This document shows, one piece after another, positions 28,701-36,371 of a stretch of DNA of 64,000 nucleotides. A program made the position numbers and the translations under genes. Numbering within the stretch: the first letter of the stretch is position 1; each line of letters starts with the position of its first letter. The stretch lies in the NCBI RefSeq assembly GCF_000142905.1, contig NW_013657620.1:142888-206887 (forward strand). Reading direction: 5' to 3'. The DNA is from Thecamonas trahens ATCC 50062. Its lineage: Eukaryota; Apusozoa; Apusomonadida; Apusomonadidae. Below the pieces are notes generated by a model that had not been told where the DNA came from, searched no databases, and saw only the letters and a list, made by a program, of their open reading frames with translations.

Positions 28701-29556
28701 CTCGCTCGATCTCGAGCACGCGCTGCTAGAGCTGTTCGAGTGGCTCGGCATCGGATGGTCGCGCGAGCCAGCGGCGCTGGCCAGCCTCGCTGCCGACATT
28801 GATGCGCTCAGGCTCCGCCTCGCTCACTCGGGCCCGCTCTTTCGCCCACTTGCCCTCGACCCTGCGGTGCTCGAGGCCGAAGCCGCTGTCGAGGCCGAAA
28901 TCGGCGACGGAGGCGAAGACGTTGGTGCCGCCTGGGTTTCTGACGAAGACGACGGCGAGTACGAATCGGACGACGACGACGAGGACGGAGACGACGACGA
29001 GGAAGATGACGACGACGAGGAAGAAGACGACGACGACGAGGACGAAGACGAAGATGACGACGAGGACGACGACGACGAGGAAGAGTACATCGACTTTACC
29101 GCGCTCATGCAGAGCTCGCTGATGCGCAACGAACGTACAGCCGACGACGACCTCTTTGACGCGCAGTTCGAGATGATGATGGAGGAAGAGATGGTGCGGA
29201 CGGTGGGCGCTAAGACAAGCGGGAGTGGCGGCGGGGTGGTGTCCGGCTGGCGGACGCCTGTGGGCACGCCCACGTACAGTGGGAGCCCACGCGGTGGCAG
29301 TCGGGAGGCATTCCCCGCGCTCCCGAGTCGCGGGGCCATCGGCGGCGGCGACAGCAGCGGCAGTGGCAGCGGCAGCGGGCCCGACCGCGAGACGGTGACG
29401 AGCTTCCGGATCATGACGGGGGCAGGCGACGTTGGCACGGTCGAGCTGCCGGCCAATTCTGCGCTGCTGACCGAGCGCGAGCAAGCGGCGCGCGAGTCAC
29501 GTGAGGAAAAGACTCGCCTCAAAGAGTATGTGCTGCAGTACGAGCGGACAGGATGA
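25774..29556 (+). CDS. UPF2: Regulator of nonsense transcripts 2 (UPF2)
   Basis: The protein is 1260 aa from the ATG at 25774; the open frame continues upstream only by chance through the piggyBac remnant. UPF2 bridges the exon-junction complex (UPF3) and UPF1 in nonsense-mediated decay. Residues ~10-130 are an unusual RGG/GKGK/SGK low-complexity tract, followed by an Ala/Glu/Arg helix. MIF4G-1 is at ~230-450 (NTSFIKKLRAFNLAQRDSL; KLNMSKFVEEI), MIF4G-2 at ~575-760, and MIF4G-3 at ~775-1000 (LQRLSALYAFVGHLFNYELI; RLVVTLLSVTGEYLEAG; FALVFKRFVLTR). A long Asp/Glu tract (~1055-1110) precedes the UPF1-binding tail (LFDAQFEMMMEEEM; SFRIMT..LPANSALLTEREQ). It is convergent with the next gene, 5 nt apart. 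Confidence 0.93.
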   Translation: MSQTHTPTRGGGGRGGGRGGGRGGGRGGGRGGRGGGGGEGGRGGRGRGRGGGSSKGKGKGKGKGNGRGKGRGKGRGKGRGDRGGGRGGGHGHSGGGGKSASGKSASGKSASGKGSGKGSGKSASGKGSGKQGSGQGRRHRPKKLNAKAQAEALARAQEDAEARRAEEAARAAAAEAEAARAAEAARVAKQNADREWVAWRRELYAANSAPVDPEAAAAAKTGKKKGAASVKGNTSFIKKLRAFNLAQRDSLLADIDKLNMSKFVEEIAPVFRDIPLASRPAHRLALEIATELHKRYSPKFASLLADALVTAPQAGSAAGTSGEPPARSVGETLTLLAYLFTAGIVPKLTPVLNGLKVIMAADCSTSRKSGSGEPSFEHAEVLAKFAETFGDELMGVVPTSPPRDDFVPLFSGSRAVASYLLPADEQGVLLKMFTIYHGRAAKHLVQLHEAHLAAGTGSAPPALYPRLSAALSTLCRWLNLAFPELRPREAPSVRASTSFEYVQTTGRRRDLNRGDYVVFRDEDSREFYQSLRDLRAELPAVVFGAPSSLFDDDFPLETSPAAVAASAPALLQAAAPSTASEFERFLVSLAHPPSTRDKLDALALGFCNLAAASRVKRAAFVTHVFGLPKAEHELRLYARIVALVSGACSDVGAYLWLLLRSSIAEALQARLSADNRDLFAQALSNAHFAAHLALFGVIAPTELLALVELAMASFVPLGVEVCVAVVAGAGRLLYASPETQEATGSALVKMRRLAGIERVSESAASRVEAAYYCVHPPDSAILLNERASLPPAHAFFEHVMLMVLAPETLDEVESLFPLFPWGDADDFYPYAVRVLSSVWRFRHAALPDLADLLSALVSSHEAVVVDVIDEVLAMAVEALETPSAATHLQRLSALYAFVGHLFNYELIPTSALFDVLYALVTSGPGAVDPYDTSRVRLVVTLLSVTGEYLEAGTDGGARLDDFALVFKRFVLTRAPLSLDLEHALLELFEWLGIGWSREPAALASLAADIDALRLRLAHSGPLFRPLALDPAVLEAEAAVEAEIGDGGEDVGAAWVSDEDDGEYESDDDDEDGDDDEEDDDDEEEDDDDEDEDEDDDEDDDDEEEYIDFTALMQSSLMRNERTADDDLFDAQFEMMMEEEMVRTVGAKTSGSGGGVVSGWRTPVGTPTYSGSPRGGSREAFPALPSRGAIGGGDSSGSGSGSGPDRETVTSFRIMTGAGDVGTVELPANSALLTEREQAARESREEKTRLKEYVLQYERTG

Positions 29557-29561
29557 CGTGA

Positions 29562-30638
29562 TTAAAATCCAAGGTCGTCGATGCAAAGGCCGTCGTGGGC
29601 GAGCTGGACATTGAGGTGGCCGACCTCCTCGGCCAGCTGGGCGTTGATGGCGTCGTGGTCAAAGTCGTCGGTCATGCCGACAAGCAGAGTCCGCCCAGGT
29701 TGAAGGTCGGCGACAACATCGAGGGCTTGCGGGAGATTAAAGTGGGTTGGATGAGTAAAGTGGCGACGGAGGGTGTCAAGGACGAGGATGTCGATGCGCT
29801 GCGAGGTGATAAACTCGCGTGTCTCGTGCGGGATACGCGAGACGTCCGAGATGTAGACCACGCGGGTAGTGGCTTCGGAGCCAAAGATAAAGCCGAGAGA
29901 GATGTAGTCCTCGCCATGCATGACCGGAATGGGCATGATCTCCAGGTCGCCGACGGTGAACGGCTCCATGGGCGCGATGACGTTCCACGAGAGCTGGGCA
30001 ACCTTGCGGGTCACGCCCTTGATCACCTCGGGCTCCTTGACAAGGTAGGGGAAGACCCTGCGCATGGCGTCCATGGTCCGCTGGGCGAGGAAGACCGGCG
30101 TCGGCTCGGGCTTGTACTCGTGCTCCATGACCTCGTCACCTCCTCCGGCGGCATCATTCTCTGCGGCAGCATCGCGATCGGCAGCCTGCGCCTCTGCATC
30201 CGTCAAAGGCGGGCCTGTGAGCGAGACCAGCTTGACGGGCGGCTTTGGGCACTTCTTGGGCTCGACACAGCGGAGATCATCCAAGCCCATGATGGCATCG
30301 GCATGATCATGGGTGAGGACGACAGCATGGAGACGATGAACATTGTGTCTCGGGAACCAGCGAATGGAAGCCTCTCGAAAGTGCTTGCCAGCATCAATGA
30401 GGACGGTGGTGCCCATGGAGGACTTGATGAGCAGCGAGGGATTGCATCGATAGTTTTTGTTCTCCTCGGGCGGTCCATCGTAGGCAGCCTTGCGGCAGAC
30501 GGGACACGCCTCCTCGCCCAGCATGAGGCACGAGGCAACCGGGACTCCCGACGACGAGCCAGTGCCCATAAACACGATCCCCCCTCCATGACATCCCCCC
30601 CTCTCCCCATTCCTCGTCTCGGTCCTTGCTGTCGACAT
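29562..30638 (-). CDS. Metallo-beta-lactamase-fold hydrolase (PhnP / SPCC777.06c-like)
   Basis: The protein is 358 aa from the ATG at 30638. It belongs to the PF12706-type group of uncharacterised eukaryotic hydrolases. Metal-site motifs are LTHDHADAIMGLDDLR (HxHxDA as in this subgroup), PVMHGEDY, and YISDVSRIP with the bridging Asp. A Cys cluster near the N-terminus (EEACPVCRKAAYDG..NYRCNPSLLI) is also typical, as is the opening GTGSSSGVPVASC. The N-terminal ~15 residues before GGIVFMGTG are low complexity. An alternative start is an ATG at 30920 followed directly by GTACCG, spliced into the body near 30600. The substrate is unknown. Confidence 0.85.
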   Translation of the reverse strand: MSTARTETRNGERGGCHGGGIVFMGTGSSSGVPVASCLMLGEEACPVCRKAAYDGPPEENKNYRCNPSLLIKSSMGTTVLIDAGKHFREASIRWFPRHNVHRLHAVVLTHDHADAIMGLDDLRCVEPKKCPKPPVKLVSLTGPPLTDAEAQAADRDAAAENDAAGGGDEVMEHEYKPEPTPVFLAQRTMDAMRRVFPYLVKEPEVIKGVTRKVAQLSWNVIAPMEPFTVGDLEIMPIPVMHGEDYISLGFIFGSEATTRVVYISDVSRIPHETREFITSQRIDILVLDTLRRHFTHPTHFNLPQALDVVADLQPGRTLLVGMTDDFDHDAINAQLAEEVGHLNVQLAHDGLCIDDLGF

Positions 30639-31279
30639 GCTCCCTGTCTCTCTCGTCGTCAAGTGCTCGTTCCCCCCTCCGTCGTCTCCGTCTCTGTTGC
30701 CGTCCGTCACCGTCGCTGACTCTGTCGCCGTCCCCGTCTCCACTGCCAACACCCTCGCTCACTTTCTCGATTGCCGACAGAGCGATCGCTTCGCAGGCTC
30801 GACAGCCTGAGAGATTCCCTCGCACTTACTGCGCCGGCCATCATTGTCAGTACATCGTGCCGATTGGCCCGGCGCACGCCGATCAAGGCCATCGGAGCTC
30901 TTGTCAGAGTACGGTACCATCCGCTTGGCTTTGCTCAGCCGGCCGCAAATGGTAGCAACTTGTAGCAGTTGCGACAGGTCTCTGCTATCCGCTGTTTGTC
31001 GGGGGCTTACCCACACTGTCTCGCATCCATCACACCCAGAGGTCGGAAGGATGCCGAGGTGCGGTGGATCGGGGGTGATAGAGGGAATGATCAGGGTGGC
31101 CCAGGGCAGGCGATGGAGAAAGAGGTGGTCATGATGGTTGTCTAGACCAAGAGTGATGGGTGGGGACGGTTGGTTTGAGCTGAGTCTGAGCTGAGTTTGC
31201 GCTGAGCGATAGCGACGGCGACAGCAATAGCGACAGCCACTGCTCGTGTGAGAGCAGGTGAGCTAGGAAGAGGGAGAGT
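30639..31279. other. Divergent intergenic region
   Basis: This lies between the hydrolase (-) and the TLC transporter (+). A GTC/CGT-rich stretch at 30640-30760 is the 5' leader or extension of the hydrolase frame. The sequence ATGGTACCG (minus strand, 30920-30912) could be a start-codon exon plus donor. The region 31040-31260 is G/A-rich, with short GCGACAGC repeats near 31210-31240. No RNA gene is seen. Confidence 0.4.
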
Positions 31280-32740
31280 ATGCTGGCATGGGTATGGCAT
31301 CCGCTTCCGAGGCGGGAGCACATGAGTCTGACCCTCTTTCTGGTCTCCTTCTACACTCTGGTCGGCGCGTACTGGCTTGTCCGCCCACTCAAAGTCGGCG
31401 TCTTTGTGGCTCTGGTCGGTCTCTCCTCAGAGCCGGAGGCCAAGCTCGGCACCCTGGTTGTCCTCCTCCCCATCCTACTGGGCTACAATGCTGCTGTTGC
31501 CCGGGTCACCGATATGAAGCGACTGGTTGCTGTGGTTGCCGGCGCTTATGCGGCCATCTTTGCCGCCATCGGCCTCGTCCTGCCCATCGCACTCGCATCG
31601 TCATCGTCGCCATCGCCTTCCTTGTCGGCGTCGTGGGCTTGGCTGGGCTGGGTCACGTACTGGGTCATCGAGTCGTTTGGATCGGTGTGTGTGGCGATGA
31701 TGTGGTCGGTCCTCTCGTCAGTGCTGGCGTCGCGGCCAAAGGCGACAGCGGCGCATGTGTATCCGCTGGCAGTGGTGGTCTGCCAGCTTGGGGCCATCAC
31801 GGGTGCGAGTCTAGCGACGCGGACCGCGTCTCTTGGCTTTGGGTTTATGTTCTTTGTCGGTGCTGCTGCAGTTGCCGGCGTCATCGTCACTTCGTCGGCG
31901 GCAGTGTCGTACGCTGCGGCTAGCGCGGTGGCAGCGCCAAGCGAGGCCGCTGAGGCCGGTCTGCTCAGTGGCGGACAGCTGGCGGCGCAGATCGAGACGC
32001 TCGAGGACAAGAACGCACCACAAGCAGCAGCAAGTGCGAGTCATTTGCCGCCGCCGCGCGGCGGGCGCGGCAGTGCGGCGCAGCGCAGACAGCGGCGACA
32101 GACCGGCCTGCTCGAGGGCTTGATCATCATCGGGACCGACACGTATGTCGGTGGCATCCTTGTTGTCTCGACCTTTGCCGAGCTCATCGGCACCATTCTC
32201 GACTACCAGATGAAGGTGGTGGCCAAGCGAGAGTATGCAACGCCCGAGGCCTTTGCCGGCTTTATGGGCTACTTTGGCGTGGCGGTCAACTCGATGTCGC
32301 TCGTGTTCGCGCTTGTGGGGACCAAGCGGTTCTTGGCCATGTTTGGCCTCCGTGCGGCGCTGCTGGCGTATCCCCTGGGGTGTGCATCGGTGGTAGGCCT
32401 CGTGTACCTCGCGCCTTCGCTTGCGTTTATGTTTGTGGGCATGGTTGCGCTCAAGGCGTTCAACTACTCGCTCAACAACCCGGCCAAGGAGCTGCTGTAC
32501 CTCTCGACGACGCCCGACGTGCGGTTCAAGGCCAAGTCGTGGATCGACATGTTTGGGACACGGCTGGCCAAGGGCGTGGGTGCGTCGATCACAGCTCGGC
32601 TCAAGAACTCGACGGCGGCGCTCCTTGAGTCCGGCTCGCTGGTCTCGGCCGGCTTTGCGGCCGTGTGGATTGTGGTGGCGTCGAGTGTTGGGCGACAGTA
32701 TGCACGCCGTGCTGTGGCCGGAAGCGCCAGCGGGAGCTAG
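31280..32740 (+). CDS. TLC/NTT-family nucleotide (ATP/ADP-type) transporter
   Basis: The protein is 486 aa, multi-pass, of the non-mitochondrial nucleotide transporter family found in chlamydiae, rickettsiae, plastids and microsporidia. Diagnostic segments are YWLVRPLKVGVFVALVG near the N-terminus and, near the C-terminus, YSLNNPAKELLYLSTTPDVR followed by FKAKSWIDMFGTRLAKGVGA, the conserved family signature. About 11-12 hydrophobic helices are visible, with a cytosolic-looking charged loop (residues ~225-275, PPPRGGRGSAAQRRQRRQ). Transport specificity cannot be read from sequence. Its stop codon overlaps that of the convergent CK2-like kinase (shared CTAG). Confidence 0.8.
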   Translation: MLAWVWHPLPRREHMSLTLFLVSFYTLVGAYWLVRPLKVGVFVALVGLSSEPEAKLGTLVVLLPILLGYNAAVARVTDMKRLVAVVAGAYAAIFAAIGLVLPIALASSSSPSPSLSASWAWLGWVTYWVIESFGSVCVAMMWSVLSSVLASRPKATAAHVYPLAVVVCQLGAITGASLATRTASLGFGFMFFVGAAAVAGVIVTSSAAVSYAAASAVAAPSEAAEAGLLSGGQLAAQIETLEDKNAPQAAASASHLPPPRGGRGSAAQRRQRRQTGLLEGLIIIGTDTYVGGILVVSTFAELIGTILDYQMKVVAKREYATPEAFAGFMGYFGVAVNSMSLVFALVGTKRFLAMFGLRAALLAYPLGCASVVGLVYLAPSLAFMFVGMVALKAFNYSLNNPAKELLYLSTTPDVRFKAKSWIDMFGTRLAKGVGASITARLKNSTAALLESGSLVSAGFAAVWIVVASSVGRQYARRAVAGSASGS

Positions 32741-34467
32741 AGCGAGTCGGAGACATCATAGCGCGAGGCGTAGGAGATGTCAGACCACATGGAGCCGAAG
32801 AGCGAGCCGCGCGAGGAGCGGCCGAGCGGGACGAGCGAGCCTGTGGTGGTGCGGCGGCGCGAGGCGCGCGGGGCGTCCGAGTCCGAGCCGGAGCCCGAGG
32901 TCGACGAGTAGCCGACGCACGACGACTCACCGGTGGAGGAGAAGCCGAGGCCAAAGTCGATGGCGTCGTCGGGGACGGCCGGTAGGTGGCCCGGATCATC
33001 GTCGTAGGCCGAGTCGTCCGAGGCCGTCGGCGCTTCCGCGGCGCGGCGGACTGGGTCAAAGTACTCGTGCTCGAGCGCGGCGGCGGCAGAGATGCGGCGT
33101 TCGGGATTGTAGGCAAGGGTGCGGCGGAGGAGGTTGAGGGCGGAGCTCGAGACGTTGTCGTGGTTGTCGTCGGTGACGAGGGCGCGGAACGACTTGACTT
33201 TGTGCGCGGTCCGCTTGACAGCGCCCGGCAGGGCGACGCCGACCGAATCGACGTAGGCCTTGAGCTTTGCGGTGCCCAGTAGCCGGGTGTATAGCACAAG
33301 TTGCTCGACGTCCGACTGCATGCCGGTGAAGAACGGAATGCGGCGAAATAGCATGGAGGCAAAGACAATGCCGGCGGACCAAACGTCGACGGCGGCGCCG
33401 TACTGGTGGATGTGCAGGAGGAGCTCGGGCGCCTTGTAGGGGCGGGTGCCCGGGAAGCGGGTAAACGACTTGCCCGGGCGGAGGAGGCCGGCGCAGCCCC
33501 AATCAATGAGACGGACCTTGCGACGGCCGTGATCGATGAGCACATTGGCCGGCTTGATGTCGCGATGGACAACACCGGCGTCGTGGGCATAGGCCAGGGC
33601 GAGGAAGAGCTTATACATGTAGGTTCGGATGTCGGTGTCGGAGAGGACGCAGTAGAGCGACTGCCAGCGGTTCTCGTCGACGTGCTCAAAGACCAAGTGG
33701 GCGACACCCTCGCGGTCGCGGACCGTGTCGTACAGCCGCACAATGTTCGGCCCGTCGTGGATCCGCAGCAGGGTGTTGATTTCCTTCCGGGTCCGGTTCC
33801 GCTCGTCCTCCTCCTCACGCATCTCCTTCAGCGCGACCGGCACACCAGAAGCCTTGTGCCAGCCCAGAAAGACCTCGCCGTACGAGCCCGAGCCAAGATG
33901 CTCACCGAAGCGGTACTTGGCGAGCGAGCCCCAGTGGACGGTAAAGGCGCCGTCGTCGTTGGGCTTGAGCACCCACGGCGGCCGCACCACCCGCAGCCGC
34001 GACTTGCGTCGCCGGGCCTTGGCCTTGCTCCGCAACTCTGCCTTTTTGGCCACCCGTCGCGCATTGCGTCGCCGCCGTCCCTTGCCCCGGCCAGCATCCG
34101 ATCCCGACGCCGACGCCGTGGCCGTAGCCGTTGGCGATCTCGGCCGCGATCTCCGGCTTGCCGATTGTCGTCCGGTTGCAGCCCTGACCTTGGTCTTCGT
34201 AGCCGCCTTCTTCGCCTTGGTCTTGGGCCTTGACCTCGACTTGAGCTTGGACTTGGACTTGTCCTTGGCCATCTTCCGCGATCTGTCGGACCTGCTGCTC
34301 CTCTTCTTGCTCGCCGACCTTCTCCGGCTGCTCTTTCCTGCCCTCCCTACACTCCGCGACATGGGCGTGGCGGTATTCCTCCTTGACCTTCGACTGGAGC
34401 CATGCGCGGGCCATGACGACGATGACGATGATGATGACGATGATGATGATGATGATGATGATGGCAT
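32737..34467 (-). CDS. CK2-like Ser/Thr protein kinase with Ser-rich and basic N-terminus
   Basis: The protein is 576 aa. The N-terminus starts with a poly-Ser tract encoded by a (TCA)n microsatellite (34411-34461), then ~170 residues rich in Arg, Lys and Ser, nuclear-like. The kinase domain (~200-500) has GSGSYGEVFLG, VALKEM, HRDIKPANVLID, and the CK2-characteristic DWG in place of DFG (LIDWGCAGLLRPGK), then RPYKAPELLL and DVWSAGIVFASMLFRRIPFF. The layout around DWG and the following activation segment places it near CK2-alpha, but the N-terminal extension and the acidic, Ser-rich C-terminal tail differ from canonical CK2-alpha. All catalytic residues are present, so it is probably active. 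Confidence 0.9.
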   Translation of the reverse strand: MPSSSSSSSSSSSSSSSSWPAHGSSRRSRRNTATPMSRSVGRAGKSSRRRSASKKRSSRSDRSRKMAKDKSKSKLKSRSRPKTKAKKAATKTKVRAATGRQSASRRSRPRSPTATATASASGSDAGRGKGRRRRNARRVAKKAELRSKAKARRRKSRLRVVRPPWVLKPNDDGAFTVHWGSLAKYRFGEHLGSGSYGEVFLGWHKASGVPVALKEMREEEDERNRTRKEINTLLRIHDGPNIVRLYDTVRDREGVAHLVFEHVDENRWQSLYCVLSDTDIRTYMYKLFLALAYAHDAGVVHRDIKPANVLIDHGRRKVRLIDWGCAGLLRPGKSFTRFPGTRPYKAPELLLHIHQYGAAVDVWSAGIVFASMLFRRIPFFTGMQSDVEQLVLYTRLLGTAKLKAYVDSVGVALPGAVKRTAHKVKSFRALVTDDNHDNVSSSALNLLRRTLAYNPERRISAAAALEHEYFDPVRRAAEAPTASDDSAYDDDPGHLPAVPDDAIDFGLGFSSTGESSCVGYSSTSGSGSDSDAPRASRRRTTTGSLVPLGRSSRGSLFGSMWSDISYASRYDVSDSL

Positions 34468-35088
34468 GGTGGGGTGGGTCGGGGCCTTGGGTGTGGGAGT
34501 TGTGGTTTCGTGGGGTGTGTGGGTGATGTGGCAGGGACGGGGGGTGGTGGTGGTGTGTGGTGGTGGTGGTGTGTGGTGGTGGTGTGTAGTGGTGGTGGTG
34601 GTGGTGTGTAGTGGTGGTTGTGTGTGGTGGGTGCGGGTGGCGGTCTGTGGTGGTTGGTGGCTGTCTCCGGCTCGGCGGATGGTCCGAGGTGATTCGGTAG
34701 TGCCAAACTGACAATGATTTGGCAACAGGGACGGGTTGGGGGTTGGGTGGGGTAGGGGGAAGGGGGGAGGGGAGAGGGGGGGGGAGGGGGGAAAGGGGGG
34801 AAATATGGGGAAGGGAGGAAAGATGGGGAGGGGGGAAGGGGGAAGGAGGGAGGAGGAGGCTGGTCATTCCAGCCATCGGTGGTCAGAATCAGGAGTCGGT
34901 AGCGAATTTTGTTTAATGTTTTCGCCGGAACGTTGCAACTGGGAGCTACTGCCAACGCCACCGGCCAGCGCTACGACCACGACGACAGCTACAGGCACAT
35001 CCACATCCATCGCTCATTACTGCTCTTCACCTCTCCAAAGACCACTACTTATTATCTGAAATTCATCTCTGCCAGCTGAGGAAAGGCA
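34468..35088. other. Intergenic region with GTG-rich and G-rich simple repeats
   Basis: From 34530 to 34650 this is a GGTGGTGTGT-type repeat (A/C-only on the kinase coding strand, forming its leader). From 34735 to 34860 it is an almost pure G/A strand. A less biased stretch (34900-35088) upstream of the secreted-protein gene likely holds its promoter. No further gene is seen. Confidence 0.5.
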
Positions 35089-35685
35089 ATGGTGTTGACG
35101 CTGCTTGTTGCGGTTACCATTGCAGGAGCAAAGGGCGGCAAGTCGAGCAGTTACAGCAGCAGCAGCGGCGAGAGTAGCGAGGACAGGACGTATGACGACT
35201 TGATCGAGCACTCAGAGTGGGAGGGTTGGGATGCTACCGTGGATGATGACCGATATGTGTTCTTTATGGCCGACAAGGACTGGAGCTCGGGTTTCTGGCA
35301 TGTCAAGGCTACGGTGCCTGAGGACGCCACACTGGCCCAGCTTACGCTGCAGATTCTGCGATGGAAAATCCGATACTACGTCAATCACAAAACGGTGATG
35401 CATCACAGCAGTACGACGACGTGGGAGACGAGCATGGAGGGCGTTCTTACCTTTATCAAGCCCAATGCAGCAGTCTTTGACTTTGACGAGGGCTTGCCGC
35501 CGCCGCCGGGCGCTCGCTGCTGCTGCTTCAAAGATTGCTCGGGCACGTACCATCGCCGCAGCTTCGAGGCCGATGTCTCAGGCACGATCACCCGCAACGG
35601 TAAGTCTGTCCGTGGCAAGAGCTCAAGAAAACTCAAGGCCGGTAACTACGACATACCCGTCCTGCTTCGTGATGAACGCGCCTAG
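35089..35685 (+). CDS. Small secreted protein of unknown function
   Basis: The protein is 198 aa. A short hydrophobic start (MVLTLLVAVTIAGAKG) looks like a signal peptide, followed by a Ser-rich acidic stretch. The body has WDATVDDDRYVFFMADKDW and aromatic residues suggesting a beta-rich fold, and a Cys cluster (RCCCFKDCSGTYHRRSF) that could form disulfides or bind metal. It ends with a basic segment (GKSVRGKSSRKLKAG). I do not recognise the family. The first 15 residues are short for a signal peptide, so an upstream exon is possible. Confidence 0.6.
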   Translation: MVLTLLVAVTIAGAKGGKSSSYSSSSGESSEDRTYDDLIEHSEWEGWDATVDDDRYVFFMADKDWSSGFWHVKATVPEDATLAQLTLQILRWKIRYYVNHKTVMHHSSTTTWETSMEGVLTFIKPNAAVFDFDEGLPPPPGARCCCFKDCSGTYHRRSFEADVSGTITRNGKSVRGKSSRKLKAGNYDIPVLLRDERA

Positions 35686-35919
35686 TGCTGTGCCCAGCCG
35701 CGCCCGCGCCCGCGACCACGCATTGCCGCCGTACTCGGCCATTATCCGACCATGACCCTCCCCCAGCCCCCCGCCCCCCAACCACCACCACCAGCAGAAT
35801 CGCCACCCCCAGCATGATTATCACTCGTCCCATCAATCACCAACCCCCCTCCAACCACCCCATCAACCACCACTCCCTTGGGCCTGACCCCCGCCCCCCC
35901 AACCCACCACCACCAGCAG

Positions 35920-36324
35920 NNNNNNNNNNNNNNNNNNNNNNNNNNNNNNNNNNNNNNNNNNNNNNNNNNNNNNNNNNNNNNNNNNNNNNNNNNNNNNNNN
36001 NNNNNNNNNNNNNNNNNNNNNNNNNNNNNNNNNNNNNNNNNNNNNNNNNNNNNNNNNNNNNNNNNNNNNNNNNNNNNNNNNNNNNNNNNNNNNNNNNNNN
36101 NNNNNNNNNNNNNNNNNNNNNNNNNNNNNNNNNNNNNNNNNNNNNNNNNNNNNNNNNNNNNNNNNNNNNNNNNNNNNNNNNNNNNNNNNNNNNNNNNNNN
36201 NNNNNNNNNNNNNNNNNNNNNNNNNNNNNNNNNNNNNNNNNNNNNNNNNNNNNNNNNNNNNNNNNNNNNNNNNNNNNNNNNNNNNNNNNNNNNNNNNNNN
36301 NNNNNNNNNNNNNNNNNNNNNNNN
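35920..36324. other. Assembly gap (405 N)
   Basis: Undetermined bases flanked on both sides by C/A-rich simple sequence. The DNA from 35686 to 35919 is C-rich and CCA-rich with no supported gene. The gap is upstream of the HDAC start and probably hides leader sequence and its promoter. Confidence 0.95.
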
Positions 36325-36371
36325 ACCCACACACCCACCCCCACCCCCACCACCCCCTCCACACACACACC

